Part shown: positions 1 to 8,432 of the stretch, piece by piece | Numbering within the stretch: position 1 is the first letter of the stretch | Layout of the letters: every line of letters starts with the position of its first letter | Assembly (NCBI RefSeq): GCF_003419895.1 | Contig: NZ_QPMM01000007.1 | Coordinates: 62,001 to 126,000 of the forward strand | From: Chitinophaga silvatica | GTDB lineage: Bacteria; Bacteroidota; Bacteroidia; Chitinophagales; Chitinophagaceae | Direction: 5' to 3' | DNA: 64,000 nucleotides | Program-made: the position numbers and the translations under genes | Notes under the pieces: generated by a model | What the model saw: the letters and a program-made list of their open reading frames with translations, nothing else | Told to the model about the DNA's origin: nothing | Databases searched by the model: none

Positions 1-155
1 AAGCTTTGTATGGTATAATTGATATACCATTTTAAAGCGCTCGATATTTCCATTCTTTATATCCTGTACGATACTTTCCATAATGATCGCAAATATCTGA
101 TGGGCTTAAACAAGATACAAGGAATTACTGATAATCTTATTGTTATTTTTAGCCA
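1..155. other. Intergenic left edge with small inverted repeat
   Basis: No gene is supported here. Arms ATGGTATA (10-17) and TATACCAT (23-30) form an 8-bp AT-rich inverted repeat around a 5-base loop, followed by TTTT on the plus strand. It could be a weak terminator for a plus-strand gene ending left of the window, or chance in AT-rich DNA. The gene at 156-647 ends on its right side. Confidence 0.25.
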
Positions 156-647
156 TTATTGCCGCTGTAGTTTCAAAATTAGCGGAGCGGTAGCGACGTT
201 CGGAATAGTGACTGTAAGAGACAGTTCCAAGGTCGTTTTACTTAGGTTCTGAATCCAATGTGGATCATTGTCTCCTTTCTGGGAGGTAAGTAAAAACACC
301 GCATCATGTACATCCAGTTTCCAGGTACCACTTTTGCCTGTCAGAGGTAGTATCAAATCTGTACACCCATCAATGGCAAAGGTTCCATCAGCATTAAATT
401 GATAGCTGTTCTTAGTAGTGCAGGTAATCATGGCACCTGCTGCACCCAGGGCCGGAGCAAGAGTAATAAGACTGGTACCAGCCGGAAGATTTTGCCCGGC
501 CAGCTTTGCTGATACTGCCAGAACTATGTCCTTCTGGATCCAGGTACCGGTCACCTGCTCATACTTTTTCGATTTTTCCGGTTCAGCATTGTTGTTCTTT
601 TTGCATGACATGATCAGCAATGGAACTACTAACATGGCTAAACGCAT
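156..647 (-). CDS. Small lipoprotein, lipocalin-like domain candidate
   Basis: Predicted outer-membrane or periplasmic lipoprotein of unknown role. The chosen start gives a short signal ending in LLIMSC, then the charged linker KKNNNAEPEKSKK. The mature part has the pattern of small Bacteroidota lipocalin-like lipoproteins: G-T-W-I near the front, a middle stretch with FNADGTFAIDGC, then GTWKLD. These are typical of six- to eight-stranded barrels that recur in this phylum without a known ligand. The frame is open further upstream, with an alternative ATG at 671, but that would put a long extension before the lipobox. It stands alone, transcribed toward the window edge. Family assignment is an inference from motif spacing. 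Confidence 0.6.
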   Translation of the reverse strand: MRLAMLVVPLLIMSCKKNNNAEPEKSKKYEQVTGTWIQKDIVLAVSAKLAGQNLPAGTSLITLAPALGAAGAMITCTTKNSYQFNADGTFAIDGCTDLILPLTGKSGTWKLDVHDAVFLLTSQKGDNDPHWIQNLSKTTLELSLTVTIPNVATAPLILKLQRQ

Positions 648-901
648 TTTTACAGGGATAAATGAACGCATTACAGTTGGAATTAGTGTTATAGAATACA
701 GACTAGTGATTGCTATAATATGTATTCGTGCGTGAAATAGAAATCCCTCAGCGCGTAACAATTCTTTAACATGGAAGGGGAGTGGATATGCATTTCAGAT
801 ATCCACGTACGTGGGTGATATGGTAGAGTTCAACAAGGTTGACTACTAGGGTGTTCTAAGCTAAAACAAAGGGCATCAATAATTTAGCTATTCAATATAA
901 T

Positions 902-925
902 AAAAATGCCCGCCAGAAGCGGGCA
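902..925 (-). terminator. Rho-independent terminator
   Basis: On the minus strand a TGCCCGC / GCGGGCA stem of 7 bp with loop TTCTG is followed directly by TTTTTATT. It lies 28 bases after the stop of the 953-1552 gene and should end that transcript. Confidence 0.75.
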
Positions 926-952
926 ATAGAAGTAGTTATAAAGTTTCGGATG

Positions 953-1552
953 TTATTTATCATCCATTTTTTTTCTGATCAATTTTCCGGCTTCTTTTCC
1001 TGCTTTGGCATATGCATCACCAATTCGTGGTCCTGTAGCAAATTGGCCTCCTCCTCCTTTCATATCATCCAGCATAATTTTACAGAGCGATTTTTTCATA
1101 TTGGCCTGGTCAAAAATTTCAACTTCCAGGTTAACTGCTGCTTTTTTCGCCTTTATACCAACGTTATAGCCTATTTCAATGAATTTAGTATGTACTACCA
1201 TTACATATTTAGAAGCAACGGAGCTGTCTTTAGTTAGATTAATGTCGCAGAATTTACCAAAATGTTCGATAAAGCTAGGCTCATAATGTTTTTCTCTGTC
1301 GGCATACCAACTTTCTTCCCAGGCAGCACCACTTCCGGCTTCCTTGGCTTCTTTTTCGGCTTTCTTACGCTTAATGTAACTGGCCTCCCGACCATCTTCT
1401 CCTACAATAAGCTTGTCGTAAATAAATGATACTTTAAGATCTGTTACTCCTTTCAGGAAATTTAGTTTTCCTTTTACCAACTCCTGGGATTTTGACGAGA
1501 ATGGGGTAGCTAATATTGTTAGCAGTACAAGAAAAGATAAAATACGTTTCAT
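953..1552 (-). CDS. Secreted protein of unknown function
   Basis: I do not recognise a family. The ATG at 1552 is preferred because it opens a clean signal peptide, MKRILSFLVLLTILATPFSSKSQ; a longer in-frame start at 1582 would run back into the palindrome upstream. The mature protein of about 180 residues has a highly charged central stretch (IKRKKAEKEAKEAG), a beta-rich middle with VMVVHTKFIEIGYN, and a Gly-rich segment (KGGGGQ) before a basic C-terminal helix. The middle segment about raising a value to a lipid-like or metal ligand is not informative. A terminator follows and a 39-base palindrome precedes it, so it may be transcribed alone. Confidence 0.65.
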   Translation of the reverse strand: MKRILSFLVLLTILATPFSSKSQELVKGKLNFLKGVTDLKVSFIYDKLIVGEDGREASYIKRKKAEKEAKEAGSGAAWEESWYADREKHYEPSFIEHFGKFCDINLTKDSSVASKYVMVVHTKFIEIGYNVGIKAKKAAVNLEVEIFDQANMKKSLCKIMLDDMKGGGGQFATGPRIGDAYAKAGKEAGKLIRKKMDDK

Positions 1553-1555
1553 AAA

Positions 1556-1594
1556 ATATAAGGATTGTATATAAATATACATATATCCTTATAT
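1556..1594. repeat. Long palindrome filling an intergenic gap
   Basis: Outer arms ATATAAGGAT (1556-1565) and ATCCTTATAT (1585-1594) match over 10 bp. Inside them TGTATA (1566-1571) pairs with TATACA (1576-1581), leaving a TAAA loop and a 3-base bulge. The whole element fills the gap between the AraC stop and the ATG at 1552. It could be an operator, a processing site or a weak terminator without a long U tract. Confidence 0.55.
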
Positions 1595-1595
1595 T

Positions 1596-2510
1596 CTAAT
1601 TAAAAGTTTCCCTAAACTCTACAGGAGATTGTTTCACCTTGGCCTTAAATAACTTGCTAAATGATTGTGGGTGCTCAAATCCAAGCTCATAAGCAATATC
1701 ACTCACTGTTAAATTAGTTGTACTTAATCTTTCCTTGGCATAATCTATCACCTTATTTTGGATATGTTGCTGTGTGCTTTGCTGTGAATGAATACGTAAC
1801 AGACTTCCCAGGTAATTGGCAGAAATATTTAACTGTTCAGCAAGTGTTGTAACAGTTGGAATACCTTTTTCCTTAAGGGCTTTAGGTTCAAAAAATTCAG
1901 AAAGTATTTGCTCGAAACGTTCGATTAATTCATGATTCGACTTTTCACGAGTAATAAACTGACGTTCATAAAAACGTTCTGAATAAATAAGCAATGTTTC
2001 TATCTGTGAAATTATTATCTGCTTACTAAACTTGTCGATACTTGACTTGTATTCCCTTTCTATATTTTGAAACAAATCAACAATCAACTTTTCCTCTTTA
2101 TCTGAAAGGAACAGCGCTTCATTTACTGAATACTGGAAATATTCGTAGGATTTTATCTTTTTAGTTAATGCTGTATTCCAAAGGAAATCCGGATGAATGA
2201 GAAGTAAATAGCCTGTAGGAGTTACCTCAGCTGTAGGATTGACTTCCAATTTCAAAAATTGAAGAGGAGCAATAAACGATAACAGACCGGAGTCAAAATC
2301 ATATTGCTGCTGGCCATAGTTAAATCTGGCGTTTACATTCCGCTTTAATCCAATGGAGTAAAAATTCTGAATCCATTTGAGCTCAGCACCCTCTAATGGG
2401 TATTGCACTTTGCTGTAATCAATCAGACTGATTAGTGGATGTTCTGGCTTCGGTAAATTACAGAATGAATGAAACTCAGGTATCGAATTAAAGCGAAATG
2501 TTTCCGACAT
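1596..2510 (-). CDS. AraC-family transcriptional regulator
   Basis: DNA-binding regulator of about 304 residues. The C-terminal 95 residues carry the two helix-turn-helix units of the AraC/XylS family: the first around TLAEQLNISANYLGSLLR, the second around TVSDIAYELGFEHPQSFSKLFK, ending in the usual SPVEFR. The N-terminal two thirds resemble the cupin-like sensor half but show no recognisable ligand motif. The ATG at 2510 (MSETFRFNSIPEF) is chosen; the longer frame to 2579 would read back into the upstream SDR gene. The SDR gene ends at 2546, so the two genes are 35 bases apart on the same strand and probably one transcript. This pairing suggests the regulator controls the SDR operon. Confidence 0.9.
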   Translation of the reverse strand: MSETFRFNSIPEFHSFCNLPKPEHPLISLIDYSKVQYPLEGAELKWIQNFYSIGLKRNVNARFNYGQQQYDFDSGLLSFIAPLQFLKLEVNPTAEVTPTGYLLLIHPDFLWNTALTKKIKSYEYFQYSVNEALFLSDKEEKLIVDLFQNIEREYKSSIDKFSKQIIISQIETLLIYSERFYERQFITREKSNHELIERFEQILSEFFEPKALKEKGIPTVTTLAEQLNISANYLGSLLRIHSQQSTQQHIQNKVIDYAKERLSTTNLTVSDIAYELGFEHPQSFSKLFKAKVKQSPVEFRETFN

Positions 2511-2545
2511 ATCAATTGTTTTACAAAATTCTGTTAGCAAAATTA

Positions 2546-3385
2546 TTAATAAGCAGTGGATAAAGTATATTCTTTCCATTGCTCAGCATCAGCTGTAAGC
2601 AGCTCAATTTTGTTTGTCAGGATTTGGGTAGCATCAACTCCCAGCAACAAGTGAACAGGCGGATTGGCAGCCTGGCTTACAGCTATCAATACTTCTGCAG
2701 CTTTTGCAGGATCATTAACTTGATTACCATTGATTTGTTGCAGATGAGCCTGCTCTGATCGACGGGCATCCTCATAGGCTGGTAGGGGCTGATTTGGAGT
2801 TTTAATTGATCCACTGGACAGAAAATCGGTACGAAAATATCCGGGATATACAACGGTGGCTTTAATTCCAAATTCCTTTACCTCTTCAGCGAGGGCCTCA
2901 GTAAATCCGGCTACTGCAAACTTGGTAGCACAATAAATCCCCCAACCTGCAAAGTTACCGGCCAGGCCCCCAATTGAGGAAATGTTAAAAATGTTCCCTG
3001 ATTTCTGATCTCTCAGGAATGGCATCACATTTCTGATAACATTTAATGAACCGAAAACATTTACATTAAAATTCTCCCTTGATTCCTCATCTGTAAGTTC
3101 TTCCAGTGTACCTATCTGACCATAGCCCGCATTATTAACCACAACATCGAGCCGGCCAAACCGGGCAATGCTCTTATTAATAGCTTCTTTTACACTTTCA
3201 TTATCGTTTAAATTTACTTCTAATGGCAGGAAGTTTTCTGAGGGTTCCCCGATAGCAGCAATTAATGACCTGGAATCCCGACTGGTAGCAGCAACCATAA
3301 ATCCTTCCTTTAGTAATTTTTCTACAAGGCTAAGGCCAAGTCCTCTGGATGCTCCTGTAACAAACCATACTTTCTTTGTTTTCAT
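2546..3385 (-). CDS. Short-chain dehydrogenase/reductase
   Basis: Cytoplasmic NAD(P)-dependent oxidoreductase of the classical SDR family, 279 residues. The cofactor motif TGASRGLG is at residues 10-17, NNAG at 84-87, the catalytic serine region NISS at 134-137, and the YxxxK pair at Y151 and K155. Arg14 in the glycine motif and the basic residues after the second strand favour NADP(H), which is an inference. The substrate cannot be told from sequence. It is the first gene of a two-gene unit with the AraC regulator downstream. The 220 bases upstream carry an exact 13-base direct repeat that may be a regulator site. Confidence 0.92.
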   Translation of the reverse strand: MKTKKVWFVTGASRGLGLSLVEKLLKEGFMVAATSRDSRSLIAAIGEPSENFLPLEVNLNDNESVKEAINKSIARFGRLDVVVNNAGYGQIGTLEELTDEESRENFNVNVFGSLNVIRNVMPFLRDQKSGNIFNISSIGGLAGNFAGWGIYCATKFAVAGFTEALAEEVKEFGIKATVVYPGYFRTDFLSSGSIKTPNQPLPAYEDARRSEQAHLQQINGNQVNDPAKAAEVLIAVSQAANPPVHLLLGVDATQILTNKIELLTADAEQWKEYTLSTAY

Positions 3386-3425
3386 TACTTAATTTTTATA
3401 TTGAGTTAATGATACAAAGATGGTT

Positions 3426-3525
3426 ATGCCTAAAGAAATTTATGTAGCCGAATCAGGGTTTGTTGTGTTCAAATCGTGGATTTATAGTTGGAAATCTGGT
3501 ATATAAGCAGGAATGCCTAAAGAAA
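3426..3525. repeat. Exact 13-base direct repeat upstream of SDR gene
   Basis: ATGCCTAAAGAAA occurs at 3426-3438 and again at 3513-3525, 87 bases apart, in the gap upstream of the SDR/AraC genes. The first copy is about 40 bases from the SDR start. No other structure explains it, and it may be a pair of regulator half-sites. Confidence 0.4.
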
Positions 3526-3608
3526 GCCTGTGTATGACTATCCATAGAGCAAGGATGCCAATAAATAGTATTGAGCTATACTTAAGGATATGGGGTTTCA
3601 TTTAAACT

Positions 3609-4487
3609 TTAAGGTTTATAGATATCCAGATTTTGGATGAGTGATTCTTTTAAGGAAATATAATTAAATTTTTTTGGGATTTTTTTTGAATCATCTATTA
3701 GGTTAAGATTTTCTTTAAAGAGCTCTATGTAATAGTTTAGCAGCTTATCTTTATTCAGTTTTATTATAATGTTGTAATCTATACTTCTGGTAATAAAAAT
3801 TGATTTTGCTATACTGCTATAGGTAAGCTTTTCCTTATTTTCGAAAAATGAGGTAGCAACTCCATCAAATTTATATATTCCAAAGTTGAAATAAATCAAT
3901 CTAAGTTCTCCTCCATATTTTTGTTGAGCAAGTTTATCATTGATATAGGGTTCAAGTTTATGCAGATCAAATTTAAGCAGCTTTTTATCGGCATATGGGC
4001 CTGTAATTGAAATGATTCTAAATTGAGTATTTGCATCTGGTTTAATGAAGAATGAACTATCCTTATAATAAAGTTTTTTCTTTTTTAGAAACAGTTGCAA
4101 TTTACGTGCAAGACCTGCGTAGTCTATACGCCGCTTTCTATAACCTGGTTGATTCGCTTTATAATCGAGAAGCAATTGACATGCTGTAAGCACCAGGCTC
4201 AGTTTTTCCTGAACTTTTGCTTTATTGAATATTTTATTATCAATATGACATTGCAAATCCCAGCCCAATTCCATGGCTGTATCAGATTGTCTGGAGTAAT
4301 CTATATCGGGTTCAATATAAATGGTAAATCCGAGTAAAGTCTTTTTACTACAGGGTATATTCTGAAGAAATTCTTCAAATACTTCTTCTGCTTTTGTAGC
4401 ATATTTCTCATGCTGCTGGGAGAGTGGAATAGATACTCTGGCCCATAAGCCTTTGAATCCACGAATAGTATGATAGTCTGGTGCCAT
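3609..4487 (-). CDS. Orphan protein of unknown function, AT-rich gene
   Basis: I do not recognise this 292-residue protein. It has no signal peptide or membrane segment and so is probably cytoplasmic. It is mixed alpha/beta and rich in Lys, Ile, Tyr and Asn. Visible blocks are an N-terminal HTIRGFKGLWARVSIP, a Lys/Arg-rich RKRRIDYAGLARKLQLFLKKKK near residues 117-138, and a C-terminal part rich in isoleucine. Base composition is clearly lower in G+C than the neighbours: I counted 11 G/C in the 60 bases 3661-3720. It stands alone between two unrelated operons. Low G+C, orphan status and lack of partner suggest recent acquisition, but no mobile element is visible. Confidence 0.7.
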   Translation of the reverse strand: MAPDYHTIRGFKGLWARVSIPLSQQHEKYATKAEEVFEEFLQNIPCSKKTLLGFTIYIEPDIDYSRQSDTAMELGWDLQCHIDNKIFNKAKVQEKLSLVLTACQLLLDYKANQPGYRKRRIDYAGLARKLQLFLKKKKLYYKDSSFFIKPDANTQFRIISITGPYADKKLLKFDLHKLEPYINDKLAQQKYGGELRLIYFNFGIYKFDGVATSFFENKEKLTYSSIAKSIFITRSIDYNIIIKLNKDKLLNYYIELFKENLNLIDDSKKIPKKFNYISLKESLIQNLDIYKP

Positions 4488-4541
4488 GACAGGAAGATAC
4501 GAATTATTGCTATATATTATTAGTTACCCTATCTAGATAAG

Positions 4542-4576
4542 AAATAAAAAAGCCGCCACGGCAAAGTGGCAGCTTT
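4542..4576 (-). terminator. Rho-independent terminator of the GH3 operon
   Basis: On the minus strand AAAGCTGCCAC pairs with GTGGCGGCTTT over 11 bp with one U-G wobble and a 6-base loop, followed by TTTATTTC. It starts 25 bases after the GH3 stop. The arms occupy 4549-4559 and 4566-4576. Confidence 0.8.
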
Positions 4577-4600
4577 AGGTTTATCATGCAAGAATAATGA

Positions 4601-6883
4601 TTACAATAAACTAAAACCAGTTTCTTTAACATCACGACTGTTGCCACCGATAAAGAGCTTAAACTCCCCTGGTTCTGCGGCATACTTCAATTCACTATTA
4701 AAAAATTTCAGATCGTTTTCCGTAATGGTAAAAGTTACTTGTTTGGATTCTCCCGCTTTTAATGCAATCCGTTGAAATCCTTTCAGCTCTTTAACCGGGC
4801 GAGCAATGCTTCCTACCATATCACGAGTGTAAAGCTGCACTACTTCTACTCCATCATATTTTCCTGTATTGGTTACTGTTACTGTAGCGCTTATACTACC
4901 ACCTGGCTTGAATTGAGTAGCAGACAGCTGTATATCGCTGTAGGAGAATGTCGTATAACTAAGTCCGTAGCCAAAAGGATATAATGGATCATTGGAAACA
5001 TCGAGGTAATTGGAGCGGAACTTAGTAAACCATTTATCATCGCCGGCCAGTGGACGGCCAGTGTTTTTTTGACTATAATATAACGGTAATTGTCCTACGT
5101 TTTGAGGGAAGCTGGTAGTTAACTTACCGGAAGGATTTACATCACCAAATAAAACATCAGCAATTGCTGCACCGGCCTCGCAACCGCCAAACCAAACATT
5201 CAGGATAGCAGGAACATGCTCATTTTCCCATCCAAGAGTCATTGGCCTGCCTGCGAAAAGTACCAGTACCACAGGTTTACCGGTTGCTACCAATGCTGCG
5301 AGTAATTCTTTCTGGGTATCAGGAATTCCGATGTCGGTTCTGCTTGCGCATTCGCCGCTCATTTCAGACGCTTCGCCCAATGCTGCAACAATGATATCAG
5401 ATTTAGCAGCAATCTCTAATGCTTCTTTTTGAAGTTGAGCTGCGGTATGTGCATCTCTGTTTAGAGAGCGGCCAAACATCGTACTATTGATTTCAAGCAT
5501 TGAGTCGGCAGTGAGATTAGCGCCTTTGGCATAATTTATTGTTACCTGATTACCAACTTCTGTCTGTAATGCTTCTAACAGGGAAGGATGTTTGGTAAGC
5601 TCGGCGGATACCGACCAGGTACCTGTCATATTTACTCTTGAATTGGCGAGTGGGCCTATAAGCGCAATAGAACCTTGTTTTTTAAGCGGTAGTACCTGTT
5701 GCTGATTCTTAAGTAATACAAACGACTCTGTAGCTGCTTTACGTGCTTCCATTCGTTTTTCAGGGGTATAAATCTCTGCTTTTCTGTCGCCTTTACAATT
5801 GCGGTAAGGGTCGGAGAAGAGGCCCAGTTTATACTTTGCTTCGAGGATTCTGCGGCAGGCGGTGTTGATGGTATTGAGATCTATTTTGCCTTCTTTTAAT
5901 GATTTGGCAATAGTACCTGTAAATCCTTCTCCTACCATATCCATATCTGTTCCGGCTTTGAGTGCCAGGGTAGAAACAGTTTGCAAGTCGCCTAACCCAT
6001 GCGCCATCATTTCGTTGATGGCTGTATAGTCTGTTACTACGAAACCGGAAAAGCCCCATTGTTTACGAAGTACCTCTGTCATTAACCATTTGTTTCCGGT
6101 AGCCGGAATACCATCTACTTCATTAAAGGAAGTCATTACGGTGGCAGCACCGGCATCGATGGCCGCTTTGTACGGAGGAAAATACTCGTTATACATTCTC
6201 ACCCGGCTCATATCGGTGGTATTATAATCTCTTCCGGCTTCGGCTGCACCATAAAGCGCAAAGTGTTTTACACAGGCAAGAATGTTACTGTTTTCAGAAA
6301 AGTTATTCCCCTGATAACCTCTTACCATTGCCGCAGCTATCTGTGAGCCCAGGTAAGGATCTTCACCAGAGCCTTCTGCAATTCTTCCCCAACGCGCATC
6401 GCGCGCTATATCTACCATCGGAGAGAATGTCCAGTTGATTCCGTCTGCACTTGCTTCTATGGCAGCAACGCGGGCACTTCTTTCTATCATATTCATATCC
6501 CAGGAGCAGGATAGTGCCAATGGTATCGGAAAAGTAGTTTTATAACCATGAACAACATCCAATCCGAAGAGCAGAGGAATTTTCAACCTCGATTGTTCAA
6601 CAGCTATTTGTTGGGCTTTACGGATATCATCAACTTTCGTCATATTCAGCAAGGCACCTACCTGCCCGGCTTTAATTTTTGATTCTACACCTGTACTCAC
6701 AGCAGAACCGGTTACAACTTCACCGGAAGTTAACAGATTGAGTTGCCCCAATTTTTCTTCCAATGTCATTTTCTTCATCAGCCCATCAACAAATGTTTTC
6801 ATTTGCTGCTGCTGATTTTGGGCAATAGCTGCATTGAATAGCAGGCTACTTGCCAATAGTAGTAGTAATCTTAAAAATCTCAT
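4601..6883 (-). CDS. bglX: Glycoside hydrolase family 3 beta-glucosidase
   Basis: Exported exo-acting GH3 enzyme of 760 residues that releases terminal beta-linked glucose (or a similar sugar) from oligosaccharides. A signal peptide ends near LFNAAIAQ. The N-terminal barrel carries KHF at 206-208 and the nucleophile Asp285 in SGFVVTDYTA. The second alpha/beta domain has LGEASEMSGE, where the acid/base glutamate is expected. The C-terminal 130 residues are the fibronectin-III-like domain with PFGYGLSYTTFSYS before it. Length and order match periplasmic BglX. It lies 24 bases downstream of the SGNH/EEP gene on the same strand and likely shares its transcript, next to the sigma/FecR and SusC/D genes of locus 1. 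Exact sugar specificity is not shown. Confidence 0.93.
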   Translation of the reverse strand: MRFLRLLLLLASSLLFNAAIAQNQQQQMKTFVDGLMKKMTLEEKLGQLNLLTSGEVVTGSAVSTGVESKIKAGQVGALLNMTKVDDIRKAQQIAVEQSRLKIPLLFGLDVVHGYKTTFPIPLALSCSWDMNMIERSARVAAIEASADGINWTFSPMVDIARDARWGRIAEGSGEDPYLGSQIAAAMVRGYQGNNFSENSNILACVKHFALYGAAEAGRDYNTTDMSRVRMYNEYFPPYKAAIDAGAATVMTSFNEVDGIPATGNKWLMTEVLRKQWGFSGFVVTDYTAINEMMAHGLGDLQTVSTLALKAGTDMDMVGEGFTGTIAKSLKEGKIDLNTINTACRRILEAKYKLGLFSDPYRNCKGDRKAEIYTPEKRMEARKAATESFVLLKNQQQVLPLKKQGSIALIGPLANSRVNMTGTWSVSAELTKHPSLLEALQTEVGNQVTINYAKGANLTADSMLEINSTMFGRSLNRDAHTAAQLQKEALEIAAKSDIIVAALGEASEMSGECASRTDIGIPDTQKELLAALVATGKPVVLVLFAGRPMTLGWENEHVPAILNVWFGGCEAGAAIADVLFGDVNPSGKLTTSFPQNVGQLPLYYSQKNTGRPLAGDDKWFTKFRSNYLDVSNDPLYPFGYGLSYTTFSYSDIQLSATQFKPGGSISATVTVTNTGKYDGVEVVQLYTRDMVGSIARPVKELKGFQRIALKAGESKQVTFTITENDLKFFNSELKYAAEPGEFKLFIGGNSRDVKETGFSLL

Positions 6884-6907
6884 CTCAGAATCGTGTAGAA
6901 AAACTAA

Positions 6908-8353
6908 TTAAAAACGAAGGGTGCACACTACCGGGAAGTGATCCGATGGAAAACGAAGATCCCTGGAATCTGTCAGCACAGCATAATTGAGCACTTCAAT
7001 ATTATTATTCACAAAAACAAAATCTATTCGTCCTTCTTTAACAACCTTTGTCCAGTTATGATATTTAAAGTCCTGGAAGGTGCTGTCTGGTCCATATGGT
7101 TTGGTTTGTGATACCAGTTTAGCATCCCTGAATTGTTTTACTATTGTGCCATATGCGCTCGTTTCAGGGCTGGAATTGAAATCGCCTGTGATGATTACCG
7201 GAGTATTTTTATCAGAGAGTTCATGAATTTTTTCCAGGATCATCTTTGCTGAGTTTTCTCTGGCCTGAACACCTTCATTGTCGAAATGCGTATTGAAGAA
7301 ATAAAATTCCTTTCCGGTAGATTTTTCTTTCAGTTGAGCCCAGGTACAGATTCTGATATAAGCTGCATCCCATCCTTTGGAAGGAGTTTCAGGAGTTGGC
7401 GACAACCAGAAATTACCTGATTTTACCAGGTCATATTTTTCTTTATTATAGAAGATAGCAGAAAACTCTCCGCCTTCTTTACCATCATTTCTTCCAACGC
7501 CAACATGGGAATAGGTACCTATTGCTTCCAGGTCGTGCATTTGATCGATAAGGGCTTCCTGTACACCAAATACATCGAAATTGTGATATTGGATAAGCTC
7601 TTTCACCATCTCTTTACGGTGAGGCCAGGCGTTGGCACTGTCGTAGGCAATGTTGAGGCGCAGATTGAAAGTAGCTGCTTTTAAAGTGGTGATAGACTGA
7701 TCTACCAGGTGGCTGGCAATAGCTTTTTGCCAGATGCGATAGCCTTCTGGTTTCATGTGGAGCTGATCTGCTCTGAAGATTTCGGCTTTGATAGAGCCAT
7801 CTTTATTAAGCATTTTGCTGTATACATCCACAAAGGAGGTATTAGGTTGTTTGGCGAGAAATTGTTGAATGGCTTTATTGCTTTTCAGCATTTCCGGGAT
7901 AAGTTTAGCCCTGCTGGGACTAGGTTTTATTGAAATAAAGGTAACCGGAACATCAGGCATCTTATTTCTGATCATGGAAAAGAGGGTCTGGAAGCGTTTC
8001 AGCACTACAGGAGCCTTAACGGTATCGCTGGAAGCCAGATCATTTTCTCCGCAGTAGATAACGATTTGCCTGGGATGATATGCAAAGATTACATCATCGG
8101 CATAATGAATTACATCCAGAAGGGTAGAACCGCCAAAACCACGATTAACAATGTAATGGCCGGGAAAATAGTTGTTTACATCCTGCCAGAATGTAAAGGA
8201 GGAACTACCAACAAAAAGAATTTCATTGCCTTTAGGGGCATTAATGGAATCCTTTTTTTTAAACGCCTGAATATCATTGTGATAAGGATATTGTTGGGCA
8301 AAGGTGTTGCTGAAACAGCAAATGCAAAATATTGCAGCTAAAATTTTTCTCAT
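6908..8353 (-). CDS. SGNH/GDSL hydrolase fused to EEP-family phosphatase
   Basis: One uninterrupted 481-residue reading frame joining two catalytic domains behind a signal peptide (cleavage near TFAQ). Residues 40-218 are an SGNH hydrolase: block I FVGSSSF with Ser51, block II RGFGG at 71-75, block III GEND with Asn104, and block V Asp196/His199 in ADQLHM. These are esterases such as carbohydrate deacetylases. Residues 222-481 are an endonuclease/exonuclease/phosphatase domain with Asn230, Glu266, NTHFD (His356), GDFN (Asp391, Asn393), Asp444 and SDHFP (Asp471, His472), all consistent with an active metal-dependent phosphodiesterase. It is the gene before GH3 on the same strand, so a role in removing acyl and phosphate groups from a glycan is a plausible inference. 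Confidence 0.88.
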   Translation of the reverse strand: MRKILAAIFCICCFSNTFAQQYPYHNDIQAFKKKDSINAPKGNEILFVGSSSFTFWQDVNNYFPGHYIVNRGFGGSTLLDVIHYADDVIFAYHPRQIVIYCGENDLASSDTVKAPVVLKRFQTLFSMIRNKMPDVPVTFISIKPSPSRAKLIPEMLKSNKAIQQFLAKQPNTSFVDVYSKMLNKDGSIKAEIFRADQLHMKPEGYRIWQKAIASHLVDQSITTLKAATFNLRLNIAYDSANAWPHRKEMVKELIQYHNFDVFGVQEALIDQMHDLEAIGTYSHVGVGRNDGKEGGEFSAIFYNKEKYDLVKSGNFWLSPTPETPSKGWDAAYIRICTWAQLKEKSTGKEFYFFNTHFDNEGVQARENSAKMILEKIHELSDKNTPVIITGDFNSSPETSAYGTIVKQFRDAKLVSQTKPYGPDSTFQDFKYHNWTKVVKEGRIDFVFVNNNIEVLNYAVLTDSRDLRFPSDHFPVVCTLRF

Positions 8354-8432
8354 GGAATGTTGATTAATAGCTTCACTTTGGTATATAGTGATGCAATACT
8401 ATTATCTTACCCCATAGAAAAGAAAAAAAATT

